DNA of 64,000 bases from Armillaria gallica (lineage: Eukaryota; Basidiomycota; Agaricomycetes; Agaricales; Physalacriaceae). The stretch lies in NCBI GenBank assembly GCA_037576215.1, contig JBANDB010000005.1:4712001-4776000 (forward strand). Direction: 5' to 3'. Shown in pieces: positions 20,440 to 33,989 of the stretch; within the stretch, counting starts at the first letter, position 1, and each line of letters starts with the position of its first letter. Under the pieces are notes generated by a model. It made no database searches, was not told the DNA's origin, and saw only the letters and a list, made by a program, of their open reading frames with translations. Position numbers and translations under genes: made by a program.

Positions 20440-23400
20440 TTACATGGCACTATAGCTATGTGTAACTTCTGTACATCTCTTGCATAAAATATCCTCAGCC
20501 TCCTTGGTGAAGGTCCAACACCGAGGACACTTCTCCCTCGTGGCAGGACGAATTCGGATGGCGACATCATAGGCCTCCTCAGATCCGAGGGCGGATGCAG
20601 GCTTCAAGAACCCTTCTCCTAGTATGCTCAAACTACGAATATAAATCCACTTCGGCGACGCGGTTCCAAGCGACCCTTCATCCATCACTGTGACTCTTGA
20701 CACGATGAAATGCTTCGCCATGAAATCCTCTGCGAGAACTGGGTAAACACGCAGCTCCGCCCGAGAGCCTATTAGCACGCACCATGATCTCGGAAAAATT
20801 GTGCAAGTTTTGTTTTCCCGTTGTCCTCGAGGGATGTAATTGCTTCTTGCACATCTAAAGGGGCGTTTGATGCCACATCAGGCAGTTCTGGTAGAATAAC
20901 ATCCACTTCAGCTTCCAAAGAACTTCTGATATGCCTATACACGTTGTCAGCCATTGCCAAAGAAGCGAATCAACTTGACTTACTTTTGCTCTCGAGCTTG
21001 TTCCAGCAAGGACGTGACAACAGGGCGCACTTCCTGCATCAGCATGGCCATCTCGTCTGAATCTTTCTTCACTGCATTCATATCGTCCTCTGTGAAGCCT
21101 TTGATTGCGAAGCCGCCCTCTCGCCAATTCCACGGCCGCTCCAAGAAAACCAGTCCTTTGGTCTTGTAATACATTGAATCGTGTATTTCTTGAGCCAAAT
21201 GGGGCAGAATCGGGGCCATGATGCGAACGATAGTTGCTAGTATCTATAGAGCATCATTGAAGACATGTCCCTTGAGCAAGAGAAGCACATACTTCTTTCA
21301 ACACGAAAACGGTAGCACGACGTTCATACCCGTTCAGAGCGTTTGCGTAAAGATTATCTTTGTTTATGTCGAAGTAGAAGGAGGACAAGGTTATATTGCA
21401 TAGGTTTTGAAGTGTCTTCACAACTTGGGTTGAGAAAAGTCAGTAGATGAGGGGAAAGACAGATGGATTAGCGCTGCTCTCACCTTTGGGGAAGTTGTAA
21501 GCAGCATATGCCGCTGCGCACTCTGCTTCACATTTTTGGAGTTCGTTGATCATGTACCGGTCGGCCTACAACTAGAATCAGCACGTACTACGTCATTCAT
21601 TCCGACACAAACCTACCAAATCCATATGCTCCCTGACATCTTCCCATGCATCCTCGTTGTCCTGCTCATATATATCTCCGATATTCCCTAGCAGGAAACG
21701 CGCCGTGTTCCTGATCTTTCTCAGTGACTCCGCAGTCTGGTTCAGAATATTCGTTCCGAGGGGTACATCGTTCCAATACTCCACTGAAGCAATCCACAAC
21801 CTCAGAAGATCGGCTCCATACGCAGGTTCTTTCTTTTTATCCTAAGAAAATATAAGCGACTTTGCAGACGTAGACGAGCGGTATTTTCACCCACCTTGCC
21901 ACCAGCGACTACTGTGATAGGGCTTATAACATTCCCCAAGGACTTGCTCATCTTTTTCCCCTTCTGGTCTAGGACCATCCCATGTGTAACGAGAGCCTTG
22001 TACGGGATAGAGGACGACCCAGATCCTACAGCGGTAAGCAACTGACTTTGGAACCATCCCCGATGCTGGTCGGAGCCCTCAACACAAACATCAGCCCGGT
22101 ACTTCTGCCCGAGTCCATCTTCACGCTGTTCCAACATCGACCACGAAGACCCACTATCAAACCACACGTCCATCGTGTCAGTCCCCTTGCGCCACACATC
22201 CGCTCCTTCGCATTCCCGAAGGGCGGGAGGGATGAATTCCTCGACGGGTCCGTTCCACCAGTACTCAATGCCTTTCTCTTGCAGGATGGGGATGATATGG
22301 GAAAGCGAGGCTGCGTCCAGGATTGCGCGGTCTGTAGGAATATGGTACAACGCGGGTATTGGCACGCCCCACACCCGCTGACGGGATATGCACCATTCTG
22401 AACGTGAGCGAATAAATGATTGCAGACGAGCTGTGCGGGACAATTAAGGACTCAAGGATAACATAAAAGAAGTGTTACACTTACACGAAGGAGGGAACAT
22501 TTCTACGTGTTCAAGGGCACTCAGGGCATCATCTTTAATCCTGTCTAGATTGGCGAACCACTGGGAAGTCGCCCTGATGAAATGTACATGATGAGTGATC
22601 AATGTATATTCTAGACAGACACGGTCTGGACTTACGTGACGATGATAGGTTTGTCCGTTCTCCAATCATAGGGATACTTATGTTTGAACCGCTCGACTTT
22701 TACCAAGCTGTTGGTCTCCTTCAATAAAGCCACCACTGCACGCGATCCGTCTTCAAGTACGGGTTTTCCAACCAGAGATTGAGCGGCCGCTTCACCAACG
22801 ACATCCGCAACATCCGCCTTGAATTCTCCCTCAGAACCGACATGGCATAGCATCGATTCGGCACCAGCCAGTAGACCCTGATCCCGGAAGGTGTTGTAGT
22901 CCTCCACACCATGAGCAGGAGCGCAGTGCACCAAACCGGTGCCAGACTCGGACGTGACATGTGAAGCTCTGATAATTCTTTTAGAGCCTCCATGAGAGAA
23001 GATTGGCTTGTAGTATGCGCCAACGAGGTCACAGCCTACAATGAATTCCTGATCAAGACAAGCGGAAGGACTCGGAAAGCACGGCTCTGACCTTGGATGC
23101 TGTCGACATAGCGGATGTTTCCAAGAGCAGGGAAGATGGGCTCCGTAGGGGTGTCTCCTAGCCGTCCAGTGGCGATCAGGAAAAGAGGACCTTCCTCGTC
23201 ATCCTCGCGTTCGACGAAGGTATAAGCCAATTCTGGATTCACCGCAATCCCCTGCAGAGAGTGAGAGTGATATAAAATACAAGGACTCATAGCTTACCAT
23301 ATTTGCGGTCAGCGTCCATGGAGTCGTGGTCCAGACCAACAGCTTGATATCGCGACCAAACTTGGCATATCTTTCGCCCGACTGTGCTGCATCCAAATTG

Positions 23401-24430
23401 AAGGTGACATAGACTGAGTGTGAGATGTGATCGTCCTTGTATACCAACTCTGCTTCTGCTAACGCTGACCGAGAAGAAGGAGAGAAATGAACTGGTCGAT
23501 AATGCCTGTAAATTAAACCTGGGAGTAGTTGTCAGTTTCATCATGTCAGTCGGAAAAAGGGTTCGCGAACCGTTCTCCACCATCTTTTGAAATACCGCTA
23601 GCTGTCGCATTTCGTATCCATGATCTAGAAGTCTCGTTGGAAGACATTATACGGAGCAGGATGAATACACATACCCAGAGTGCGATATGTGGTTTCTTTA
23701 CTCCAGTCAGCCATTATCCCAAACTGCTGAAATTCCTCCTTCTGTGTTTCAATCTCGCGCAGGGCGGTCTGCCGGGCAGCCAAACGAATGTCGGATGGTG
23801 TGAGCGACCTTGAATCCGTCTTTAATGACATGGGCAGATGTTTTCAGTGGTAGTAGGAAACGACGAACTCCGAGTTCTTTTAACGCCTTGTTTTCGATAG
23901 GCAGACCATGACAATCCCATCCAGGAATGTATCTACAAAGGGAATGAGGGCCAACAGTTGCTAGAAAGTTGAACGACGGACTGTACTCGGTCTCCCGAAA
24001 TGACATGAAATCGGTTGATGACATCCTTGATGATTTTATTCATGGAATGGCCTGTTTATATGAGAAGAAGGAAAGGCAGAAATGAAGTGTACTCACCGAC
24101 ATGCAGATTGCCATTAGCATACGGAGGACCATCATGCAAAACAAATTCACGACCACCCCTTCGACGTGCCTACGCGACCAGATTAGAATAACGTGATTTG
24201 GCGGGTCCGACGCCGACCTGTGCCCTATATAGATCCTCGCAAATCCTTGGACGTAGGGTGACTTCGCTCTTTTCTCGGTCGGGCCATAGAGGAAAGCTGG
24301 TTTTTGGCAGATTCAAGGTCTTTGAAAAAGCCTTGGAATCGACATTGGATGCTGCAGTTGATAATTTACAGCGCCGCGGAAGTAGAGAGAATATTTTGCG
24401 ACGGCATCCGAAAGTTGCAGTTGAGTTCAT
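20440..24430 (-). CDS. ISM1: Isoleucyl-tRNA synthetase, bacterial type, mitochondrial
   Basis: Charges tRNA-Ile in mitochondria. It is a class I synthetase of about 1,000 aa in many exons. Landmarks in order: Arg/Ser-rich N-terminus (targeting-like), HIGH region [16 protein letters not shown] formed across an intron, [16 protein letters not shown], the editing domain ([27 protein letters not shown]), the catalytic stretch VWFDSGSSW and [13 protein letters not shown], the KMSKS motif [13 protein letters not shown], the anticodon-binding domain, and a C-terminal zinc motif CPRCW...CKRC. The [10 protein letters not shown] form and the C-terminal zinc motif mark the bacterial/mitochondrial type rather than cytosolic Ils1. 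The start at 24,430 is the first ATG of the frame. It shares a 116-bp divergent promoter with the UCH gene. No break was seen in the segments checked. Confidence 0.88.
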
Positions 24431-24546
24431 GCAATCAAGACAGTAAAAAAACGCAACGTCCGAAGAGGACAGTAAGCACGGCAGTTTCCGGCGGACCGGT
24501 CCGAAGGCCGACGAAGCATCATGCATCCTTACTCCGCGCTTACTTC
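24431..24546. promoter_or_regulatory. Divergent promoter between ISM1 and the UCH37-like gene
   Basis: 116 bp separate the two start codons. It contains tttccggcggaccggtccg (24,487-24,505), which holds the palindrome cggaccggtccg. A closely similar block (with ttt in place of gcgg) precedes both damaged UCH copies, at about 17,739 and 30,381. The ISM1 end is not duplicated with them. Confidence 0.5.
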
Positions 24547-26079
24547 ATGGCTTCCACGCCCAACGTCCGACTAGATTGTGCCTCCTCCGAAACTGCAATA
24601 AACGACGACTCCGACGGCCAGATAGATCTCGTCGGTGGACCATTTGCCGTTATCGAATCCGACCCAGGCAAGCCCTTCAACTGCATCCTTACTCATCACT
24701 CATACTCATGTACGCAGGCGTTTTCACATCCTTAACGCGTAAACTCGGAGTCAAGCATCTCGAGATCGTCGAAGTATACGACATAGAACCCTGGGCCGTC
24801 GACCACCTCCATCCGTATGGCTTGGTATTCTGCTTTCGCTGGCGAAAGGACACACACCGGCCTACCGACTTCAAGGACCCCGCTGCTGAGCATGTATGGT
24901 TCGCGAACCAGCTCAGCGATGACGCATGTGCATCCCAGGCCATTCTAAACATTCTGTTCAACTGCTCAAACGTCGATATCGGAACGGAGCTGAGCGAGTT
25001 CAAAGAATATACGAGGGAGATGTCTCCCAAGGTGAGTCTATGCGCAGCTACCTCTCGTCACTCATTCAGACGCTACAGATGAAAGGGCTCGCCATATCCA
25101 ATTCATCTATGATCCGAAACGCTCATAATTCTCTCGCTCGGTACGTTCCTCTGGATTACCTACACCTATAGTCGTGGATTTAATGACCGCAGACCAGCTG
25201 ACATCCGAGGCGCCGACAACGCGCTGGCCACAGCTATCCTTGACGCCGCAAAAAAGGAGAAGGAGAAAACGAAACGGGGCTCCAACCCTCCCCCGAATAA
25301 ACGCGCCAAAACTAAGAAGCTCCCAACTAAGCCCGAAGAAGGCGACGAGGAAACGTACCATTTCATCGGCTACGTCCCTGCGTACGGCAAAGTATGGGAA
25401 CTTGACGGGCTCAAGTCGGGGCCATTGGAGGTGGGCGACGTGACGGCAACAACAGAGTGGATGGACGTCGTCCGGCCGGCACTGAGGACGAAGATGCGTA
25501 AATATGGCGGTGGGGGCGACGATGGTGGACACGATATCCGGTTCAGTCTCCTCGCTATTGTGGACGATGCGTATGAGAAAGCAAGCGACGAGTGGGAATA
25601 TTGGAAGTCGGAGCGGCGGCAACTCGAGCGGCGTCTAGAGGAAGGATGGCAGAAGGCGGTGAGTAGGCATTTATGTTTATACTTCTACATGTTGCCATTA
25701 TGAATAGGTTGATCCATCACTTCTCTCTGCTGCTGCAAACGTGTTCGACGGCGGAAGCGGACAAAAATTTGCTCCTGATTTCGCCAGTAGACGCAATGAC
25801 AGGGACCGGCATATATTGAACATGGACCAGGATGCTTTACGGCACGCATGGGAGCAGTGCGTCTCCAATGCCATGAAAGCCAAGGTGGCTGTAGAGGAGG
25901 AAATGACGAAAGCACGGCGAGACCACGTAGGGTTCTTTTTCGTGTATTTGTTCTTGTCTGAATTCTCCCTGCAGACTGATCATGTTAAACGAACACACGA
26001 TTACGAGCCATTCTTCATCGAGTATCTGAAATGTCTGAAGGTCGAAGGCTTTCTGACAGGGTTGCTTGCGAAGAATTAA
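24547..26079 (+). CDS. UCH37/UCHL5-type ubiquitin C-terminal hydrolase
   Basis: Cysteine deubiquitinase of peptidase family C12, UCH37 (proteasome/INO80-linked) or BAP1-like class. Six exons (24,547-24,667, 24,718-25,031, 25,079-25,140, 25,193-25,658, 25,708-25,926, 25,975-26,079) give 428 aa. The catalytic set is complete: Gln about 105 (FANQLSDD), Cys about 111 (DDACASQA), His about 222 (TYHFIGYVP), Asp about 237 (ELDGL). LSEFKEYTREMSPKMKGLAI and NSLARP are typical. A lysine-rich linker is followed by a coiled segment and the C-terminal UCH37-like tail (RTHDYEPFFIEYLKCLKVEG), which in the family binds DEUBAD partners. The first intron is GC..AG. Two damaged paralogues lie in the window. An ASXH/DEUBAD-like gene lies 15 kb away. 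Confidence 0.9.
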
Positions 26080-26398
26080 CGGTTTGTACGGACTTGCAGG
26101 GGCTCGGGAATATAGTTGTATCGATATAGTTTGTGATGTAGCGGTCGGAATACATTCGGGAACGAACGTGCGATAACATTCAGAGGGCGCAAGACCACCA
26201 ATACTCACAGAATACCGCCCGAGTATGCTCAAAGTAACTTCGTAAATGGTAACGAAAGTAGGGAATGAGAGGGCTGGACTTTTCAGAGTGAGCATGTACT
26301 TCGGATATTACCTTGTCTGATGTTCCTGGCAACGAGAACTGAACACGGACTCATGAAAAGATGTTTTACTGCAACGTCTATGAACCACCGCAGATACT
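26080..26398. other. Convergent intergenic region
   Basis: This holds the 3' ends of the UCH gene (plus) and the UPRT gene (minus). Nothing else was recognised. Confidence 0.5.
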
Positions 26399-28121
<1,723 letters not shown>

Positions 28122-28861
28122 CTAATTTATTTCCTCCTTCAACACCGTCAACAAATCCGAGACATCCAAGGTCCTCTTGAAGGTCGACGTCCTCGAGGGG
28201 GCGAGGACAAAGTCATCATGTATAGGGACCGCAAAATGAACAACCTCCCCCAATCCCGTTACGCGATAAACGGCACTCTCAGGTGCCACAAAAATCTCAC
28301 TCCGTATATCAGCAGCCTCCGCACCGCAGGCCCTTTCAATAGACAGCACCTCAGGCGCTGAGCCGCCCCCATCAGGACGTGGTACCCCATAAATATGAAC
28401 ACCAGGAGGTACTGGGATTGGACGACGGTCAGAGTTGATGAAAGCAAACCGGTACTGCCGCGAGTCTGCCATATCTCCACGCCACATGCCAATTTGGTGT
28501 TTTTCGTCTTTAAATTTGTCATTGATATCCACAATATGCATGATCTCATCTGGGGTAGGATAGCGCTAAACCGTGACGAAGAGATTGGTCAGAGAAAAAG
28601 TCGTCACTGTGAAAAGGGCGCACCCTAATTGCCTTTTCACGGTATCCGTTTGATTGAATGTCTTGGCGGAACTCTCCCATGGGAATTTTGGCCGCCTCGA
28701 TAAAGCCATACTGTGAGAGATAGGATTCTTGTACCTCCTGGCGGGTGTGGTCAGTGGGGATAGTTGACGCGCAACCAGTCTATCCAGTCTAGTTCATCGG
28801 TCTTCGAGGATGGAACAATCACCGCAGGTTTGCCAGCGGAGGACGTAGAATTCATGGCCAT
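28122..28861 (-). pseudogene. Family Y, second copy, single frameshift
   Basis: Copy of the gene at 19,732-20,432 in opposite orientation. The C-terminal exon is open (HIVDINDKF, MWRGDMADSRQYRFAFINS, IYGVPRPDGGG, VTGLGEVVHFAVPIHDDF, DVSDLLTVLKEEI). In exon 1 the sequence after DELDWIDWLRVNYP goes out of frame. An extra base in the ggggat run at about 28,756-28,760 (plus strand) separates it from the continuing TRQEVQESYLSQYGFIEAAK. The third copy lacks that base. A gene model that skips the frameshift with a different splice cannot be fully excluded. Confidence 0.7.
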
Positions 28862-28983
28862 GGAGTTGCAGTGACGGCGGTCGTTCGGAAATCTTGAGCT
28901 CAAAGAGGGGGAGCTTTGGGGAAGTCTCAGACAAAGGGCCATCCGAGGGGAAGCCTGGCGCCATCACATCAGGTACAACCAAG

Positions 28984-29104
28984 ATCTGCTCTGCTTACTA
29001 GTCCATTCCAGTGATGCATTCCCTAGACTCCGCCTGCATGAAAGAAATGAAATCAAGAAGACGGACAGGATACGAGGTTTGGAGCCCCGTTTCGTTTTCT
29101 CTTT
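28984..29104 (-). pseudogene. Fused fragments: family Z 3' end and UCH linker
   Basis: 28,984-29,077 matches the last 90 bp of the Z gene (the exon encoding AENLGNAS and its preceding intron). It is joined at about 29,079 to a 23-nt match to the UCH lysine-linker exon in reverse orientation (ggagccccgtttcgttttct). Together with the adjacent Y copy this preserves the order UCH-Z-Y seen in the left cluster, with most of it deleted. Confidence 0.55.
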
Positions 29105-30366
29105 TATAACCTCTTCACGTGATGCCGAAGGATGCTTCAAGTGAACACGACATCGTCTCATCTCATCTCATCATTACATGGCACGGTACCTTCAATCATC
29201 ACGTCAACAATGATTATGCGCACGATTTGGTACCGACTCACTCGTAGCGAGTTTGTTTCACGGGAGTCGTTGACCCAGACCTGTTCAATGACTGTTCAAA
29301 ACAAAAGTTTAGGCATGCCATGCCGGGGCTATTATTGGAACATCTCAGATGGCTATCTTCAAACCGATGTAATGGTCGGCTGAAAATGAAGTTGATCGCC
29401 TAAGGAGAAACACTCGATGTTTGCACGAGCTTTCACGTCATTTAGCACGTTCCGATTCCTATAAAACGTTCGTTCAGTGCAACCAGCCTCGTCTGTTTAT
29501 GGCTCACCTAGACGAGACATCATCAAGCTTTCAGAGGTCTGTCTGAATGCCCAGGAAATAGCGGGAATGCACCACGCGACCATCTTCCGAAGTTTCGCGT
29601 TATATTTGGATACGCCGTTTCCGTACCCTGACACACAACCAGAGGCTGGTATGACAAAGAAGCATCGTGTTGGGGATGAAGAGACGATCGCTGATAGCAG
29701 TTGGTAAATGGAATCGAAGAATAAATATAAAGAGACGCTAACCGGGCCAAGTTCTGAACATTAACACCAGTGATTGCTTGTCGCCCTGGCTGCAGAGCAG
29801 TGACGCGATGTCGCTAGCTAGCTGCATGTACACATAGCGAGCCTGATGAACCGTTTAAACCTGTCGGTGACGCCAGCCGATACCATGATCACTGCCCGTG
29901 CGCCCCGAGCAACCACGGCGATACTCGAGTTGAGCTGGTCACTCAACGCTGTGTATCATTAACATTATCTTAGCATCATCGTGCTTCATGCTTGTAGGAA
30001 GTGAAATGCTGGCATGAATGGATGCTCCCTGAGCGGGCACAAAGAAACAGGAGCAAGGACACACACCTACAACCTTGCGTTTTCCCCATCCATGAGAAAT
30101 TCCCGTACTCGCCCATAGCCAGATCGTAAAGTATTGTTGATATTTCCTGCAAAAAGGTTACCTTAGCTTGGTTTGCATAAACTGAGGTACATACCGTTAC
30201 ACGGGGGTATCGAAGGACAGCATGAGACCTAGAGGAAACCTACATCAAGTAGCCACTATTGACGAAACGGTTGGCTTACCGAGAACATACTCAAGGACAG
30301 CCGTCGTGTGCGAGTGGTAGGCTTTGATATTGGCTTTGGGCGGAGACGGCAGGTTTGGTGAGAGGT
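29105..30366. other. Direct-repeat region without a recognised gene
   Basis: Its second part (from about 29,547) is the right copy of the direct repeat at 16,866. An open frame at 29,477-29,707 contains MHHATIFRSFALYLDTPFPY, and its left counterpart is degraded. I do not assign it. Confidence 0.4.
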
Positions 30367-30737
30367 GTAAAGAGTGAATTCAGTTTCCGGTTTACCGGTC
30401 CGAAGACCGTCGAACTGGCTTCCACGTCCGATGTCCGACTAAATTCTGCCCCCTCCGAAACTGCAATAAGCGACGACTCCGACGGTCAGATCGATCTTGT
30501 TGGTGGACCATTTGCTGTCATCGAATCCGACCCAGGCAAGCCCATTCAACAAGTCCTCATACTCATTACGCAGGCGTTTTCACATCCTTAACGCGTAAAC
30601 TCGGAGTCAAGTGGCACTTCGAGATCGTCGAAGTATTCAATATAGAACCCTGGGCCGTTGATCACCTCCATCCGTATGGCTTGGTCTTCTGCTTTCGCTG
30701 GCGAAAGGATACACATCGGCCTACCGATTTCAAGGGA
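29547..30737. repeat. Direct repeat, right copy
   Basis: Same-strand partner of 16,866-18,110. It ends abruptly inside the UCH fragment at about 30,737, where the right inverted arm begins. Confidence 0.7.
30381..30737 (+). pseudogene. UCH37-like 5' fragment, right copy
   Basis: Carries the UCH promoter motif and exons 1-2 up to the FRWRKD...TDFKG segment. It is then cut at 30,737 by the junction with the HET promoter, just before the catalytic Gln and Cys. The start codon is mutated (ctggcttcc where the intact gene has atggcttcc). The first intron keeps the GC donor of the intact gene. Confidence 0.85.
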
Positions 30738-30895
30738 CTAAGAGGGACCGGGGCAACCATCCCCAAGCGCTTTACGCGACTAAGCGCGCACGTTGATCTG
30801 TTGGAAACGGCGGAAGGGGCCATGCAGTATCCAGTAAGTTTTGACAGATGCTCAATAATGTCATCTGACATCTATTAGAACCAGGGAAATTCACA

Positions 30896-32625
30896 ATGGA
30901 TACAGAGTCATGGTACGATTGTTATAGGGACGAGATCTTGAAGCAGAGTTGGTTAAGAATTGTGAGCTACCCCAGCATGGATTGAGTATACATTGGCTAA
31001 CAGTATTTTAGAGGGAGGATGCCCATCGGCGGTATGAGAATCTTTCTGAAGTCACTATCTCAGCTTTCGAGGATTCCGCCCAAGCAGAGTCGCTGATCAA
31101 AGTACCTCTGCAACGCGTGTGGACTGGCAGGAAACCTGTCATCTCATCCTCTCTGGCCGACACTCCATGCGCAGACCTTGGTGTAGGCGGACTCTTGGAA
31201 AAACTCAACAATATTCTCGGTACTGCGTACACTCTGGACCAGCCAGGGCTGTATTTCTTTCTTCACGATTATGCTGAGACGAACAGAGATTTTGGGGCCG
31301 CCTACGCTTACCTCAGACCAAGGTGGTATACGGATTGGACGTATATCAGAGATGAGATAGACCAGAGTGAACGTCGAGACAGAGATATGCGACAGCATGT
31401 TATGGACGGCAATCGCATCCTCAACCGTTGGGTCCCACCTCGCTATCTTTGGGACCTGTATAGCAACCGGGTTGTTCCGTGGGCGATTGCAGGTATCGAC
31501 CTCACTATGATTTGGACCGTGTCCCATGCCTGGGTTGTAGAGGAAGAACGAGTTTCAATTTGGACAATGATCAATGGACGAGCATGGCCCGTTCCGCTTC
31601 CGAAAGGCATTGATCTCCAATGGATACGGATTGAACTGCTGAGGAAGGGCGCCGAGTATGTCTGGCAGGACGTCCTCTGTCTGCGGCAGGCGGGTGGAAC
31701 GAGGGAAGATCTACGTGCGGAAGAGTGGAAGCTTGATGTGCCCACTATTGGGCACGTGTATGAGCGTGCCGATAAAGTGCTCTGTTACTTCAGCGGGCTG
31801 GGAAGGCCACTGAGTGGCACCGTGGACATGACCAGCGACCGGAGCTGGTTCCGTCGTGCGTGGACGATGCAAGAAATCCAGCTTCTGCGCCAGTCTCTCA
31901 TTGGCGGAGAGACAGAAGAGGGTCTGAATCCGGACGCACAAAGAGCATTTGTGAAGCAGCTGTCGTCCATTCAAAATATGGACCATTTCAGTATCTATGC
32001 TGTCTTAAGCGAGGTGCAGAATAGAGTCTCGACGAATCCCGTCGACCGTGTAGCGGGCTTGTCTTATCTTCTGAGGACGGACTCGATTCCCACCTATTAC
32101 GCAGCACAGAGTGACGAGGATGCATGGTCGGCGCAGGTAGATGTGCTCGGAGGGTGGGTCTGGGCAGATCTGTTATTCCAGTATCCTAAGGCGGGGCACG
32201 AGAATGCTCGATGGCGTCCATCCTGGAAGCAGGCCATGTCTGATGTTCTCCCAGATGAGTGGGGTTGGGGTTTTGTTGACGAAGGCTACTCGCACCGGGG
32301 CTACTGCATCGAGAAGGGCTTAATACGGGGATTATCCGAAGCGCAACATGGACACGACCGAGAAGGAGAGCTGCGTGTAGAGGACAGCAACGGTGTCCAA
32401 CACGGTGTCAAAATTTCTGCGAAACACCAACATCCAATCCAGGAGGACACGTATACACTGATAGGCAACACTAATAATGGGAAGATGCACTACTGGGTGG
32501 TTGGCCACCGGAATGCAGACAAGTTCGAGAAAGTGTCAATCTTCCAGATGCCTGATCGTGCAGAGAGACAGCGGCTAGAGGGACTGGATGTGGTTCGGCA
32601 GAATGTCAAGGTCAATCTCTGCTAA
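30896..32625 (+). CDS. HET-domain (heterokaryon incompatibility) protein, intact copy
   Basis: HET-domain proteins trigger cell death in fungal non-self recognition. The ligand here is unknown. Two exons (30,896-30,961 and 31,012-32,625) give 559 aa. The first exon reads MDTESWYDCYRDEILKQSWL. The HET core is in the middle: LTMIWTVSHAWV, VSIWTMINGRAWPVPLPKGI, YVWQDVLCLRQ, AEEWKLDVPTIGHVYERADK, CYFSGLGRP and SWFRRAWTMQE. The C-terminal part has NPVDRVAGLSYLL and a Trp-rich segment. There is no NACHT, WD40 or transmembrane region, so it is a stand-alone HET protein. The left-arm copy is frameshifted. The ATG at 30,896 was chosen because the exon 1-2 junction restores ENLSEVTISAFEDSAQAES. Confidence 0.82.
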
Positions 32626-33201
32626 TAGCGCACTACTGCGAATACACCAGACCAAGGGTACAATTACGCCGTAGTACCGAGGACCGAGAAGCAAAATGGA
32701 CGCCATACTTAAAGCTTTCCTACATTGGTTGAAGTGACCCACTAAAACACCTCCGTCGTGGAACCGCTTTTCGCCTACGTGCGGGAATATTTCAAAAGCG
32801 TTCAGACTACAAGAGTTTCTGGCTCCATCGACCGGTTCCTCTCGTCCAATCTTTTACAACTCTGGAACGACGGCTAAACGGGATCTCGTCTATTCTTGGC
32901 CACTAATAATCTCCTCTCGCCCTCATTTTCGGCAGAACCTTGTTTACAATTATGTGCCGGGCTAGACGCTTTCATAAATACGACCTCTTCGGTGCCCACG
33001 CACAGCATTGTCGACTATTCTCCCAGGATATCAATCGTCTGCCTGACTTGGTTGCCACGACGGGAAACCTTGATCGACTAGTGAAATGACATATGGCTAG
33101 GAACCAACAGATGGCATAGTGACGCCGTCCTGTATGAGAGTTCACGGGAGGTTCTTTCTATGAATTCTTCGCGCTGTCTCCTAAACATCATCTTACTTTT
33201 G
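32626..33201. other. Region between HET and secreted protein B3
   Basis: Mirror of 14,345-14,913. No gene was recognised. Confidence 0.45.
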
Positions 33202-33989
33202 ATGATGTTTGCATTAGGGCTTGTGCTTTTGGCGCTTCATTAGTCTCTGCTGCCGTCCTACCTCAAATTGATGCACGCGCAGATCTCCCTTCTCCCGAGT
33301 GTGTAGCTGCTATTAAAAGCATAGGGCTGTATCATGAAGGTTACGATGCCTCTTGCGCACGACTGGTGAGCTTCGGATGCTGGGGTCGTATATGGCAGGT
33401 ACTTATCCATATACCGTACAGGTATTTGACTGTCTCGCAAAGGTCAATGGAACCGAAGGCGAAACCGTTTATCTGTGGAGCAAGACGAGCTGTGCTACAG
33501 CTGCGACCTGTCAAGGCGTGAGTCGTTTTCAATGATTCTTTGTGTCACCCGAGTTACATTGAGCTTACACAGACCAGTCGTCTCGTACAATTGGCGCAAT
33601 GCTACAACTCCGAAGTCAGCGATGCAAGTAATATTTCGCACTTGAGTTATAATGTGAGTCGTATACATAACTTGATGCGACGACATTCTTAGATGGGTAA
33701 TTAGATATATGCGAACATCGTTGGCGACTGCGCCTGGCGAGAAGGCGGGTGTCCCATCACCTTCCAAAACTACGTCGACTGGTTTTACGGAGTGCTCTCA
33801 GCTGTTAATGCTACCATATGGCCTGAGTTGGTGTGATTTTGTCTTCTGTTTGACTGATTTTGACTCCATTTCCATTGTAGCTTTGCCAGCGTAGAAGCAA
33901 ACTGGGGTTATATTCTAGACTGGACACTGACCGGAGACACTCTTCCATATACAAATTTCGATGATTGGCTTCACTATTCTAATAGCTAG
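33202..33989 (+). pseudogene. Small secreted protein, right copy B3, signal-peptide frameshift
   Basis: Partner of A3. All five exons are present with intact splice sites and the C-terminal LDWTLTGDTLPYT and NFDDWLHYSNS ending. The signal peptide frame is lost. A3 has five T and this copy four (33,227-33,230), so translation from ATG 33,202 or 33,205 ends at a TAG shortly after (FALGLVLLALH). No other in-frame ATG with a signal peptide was found. The mature domain is otherwise undamaged, which suggests recent loss. Confidence 0.72.

Noticed and set aside
29477..29707. 76-codon frame with MHHATIFRSFALYLDTPFPY
   Set aside because: Looks somewhat protein-like, but the left repeat copy (16,866 on) does not preserve it, so I do not call a gene.
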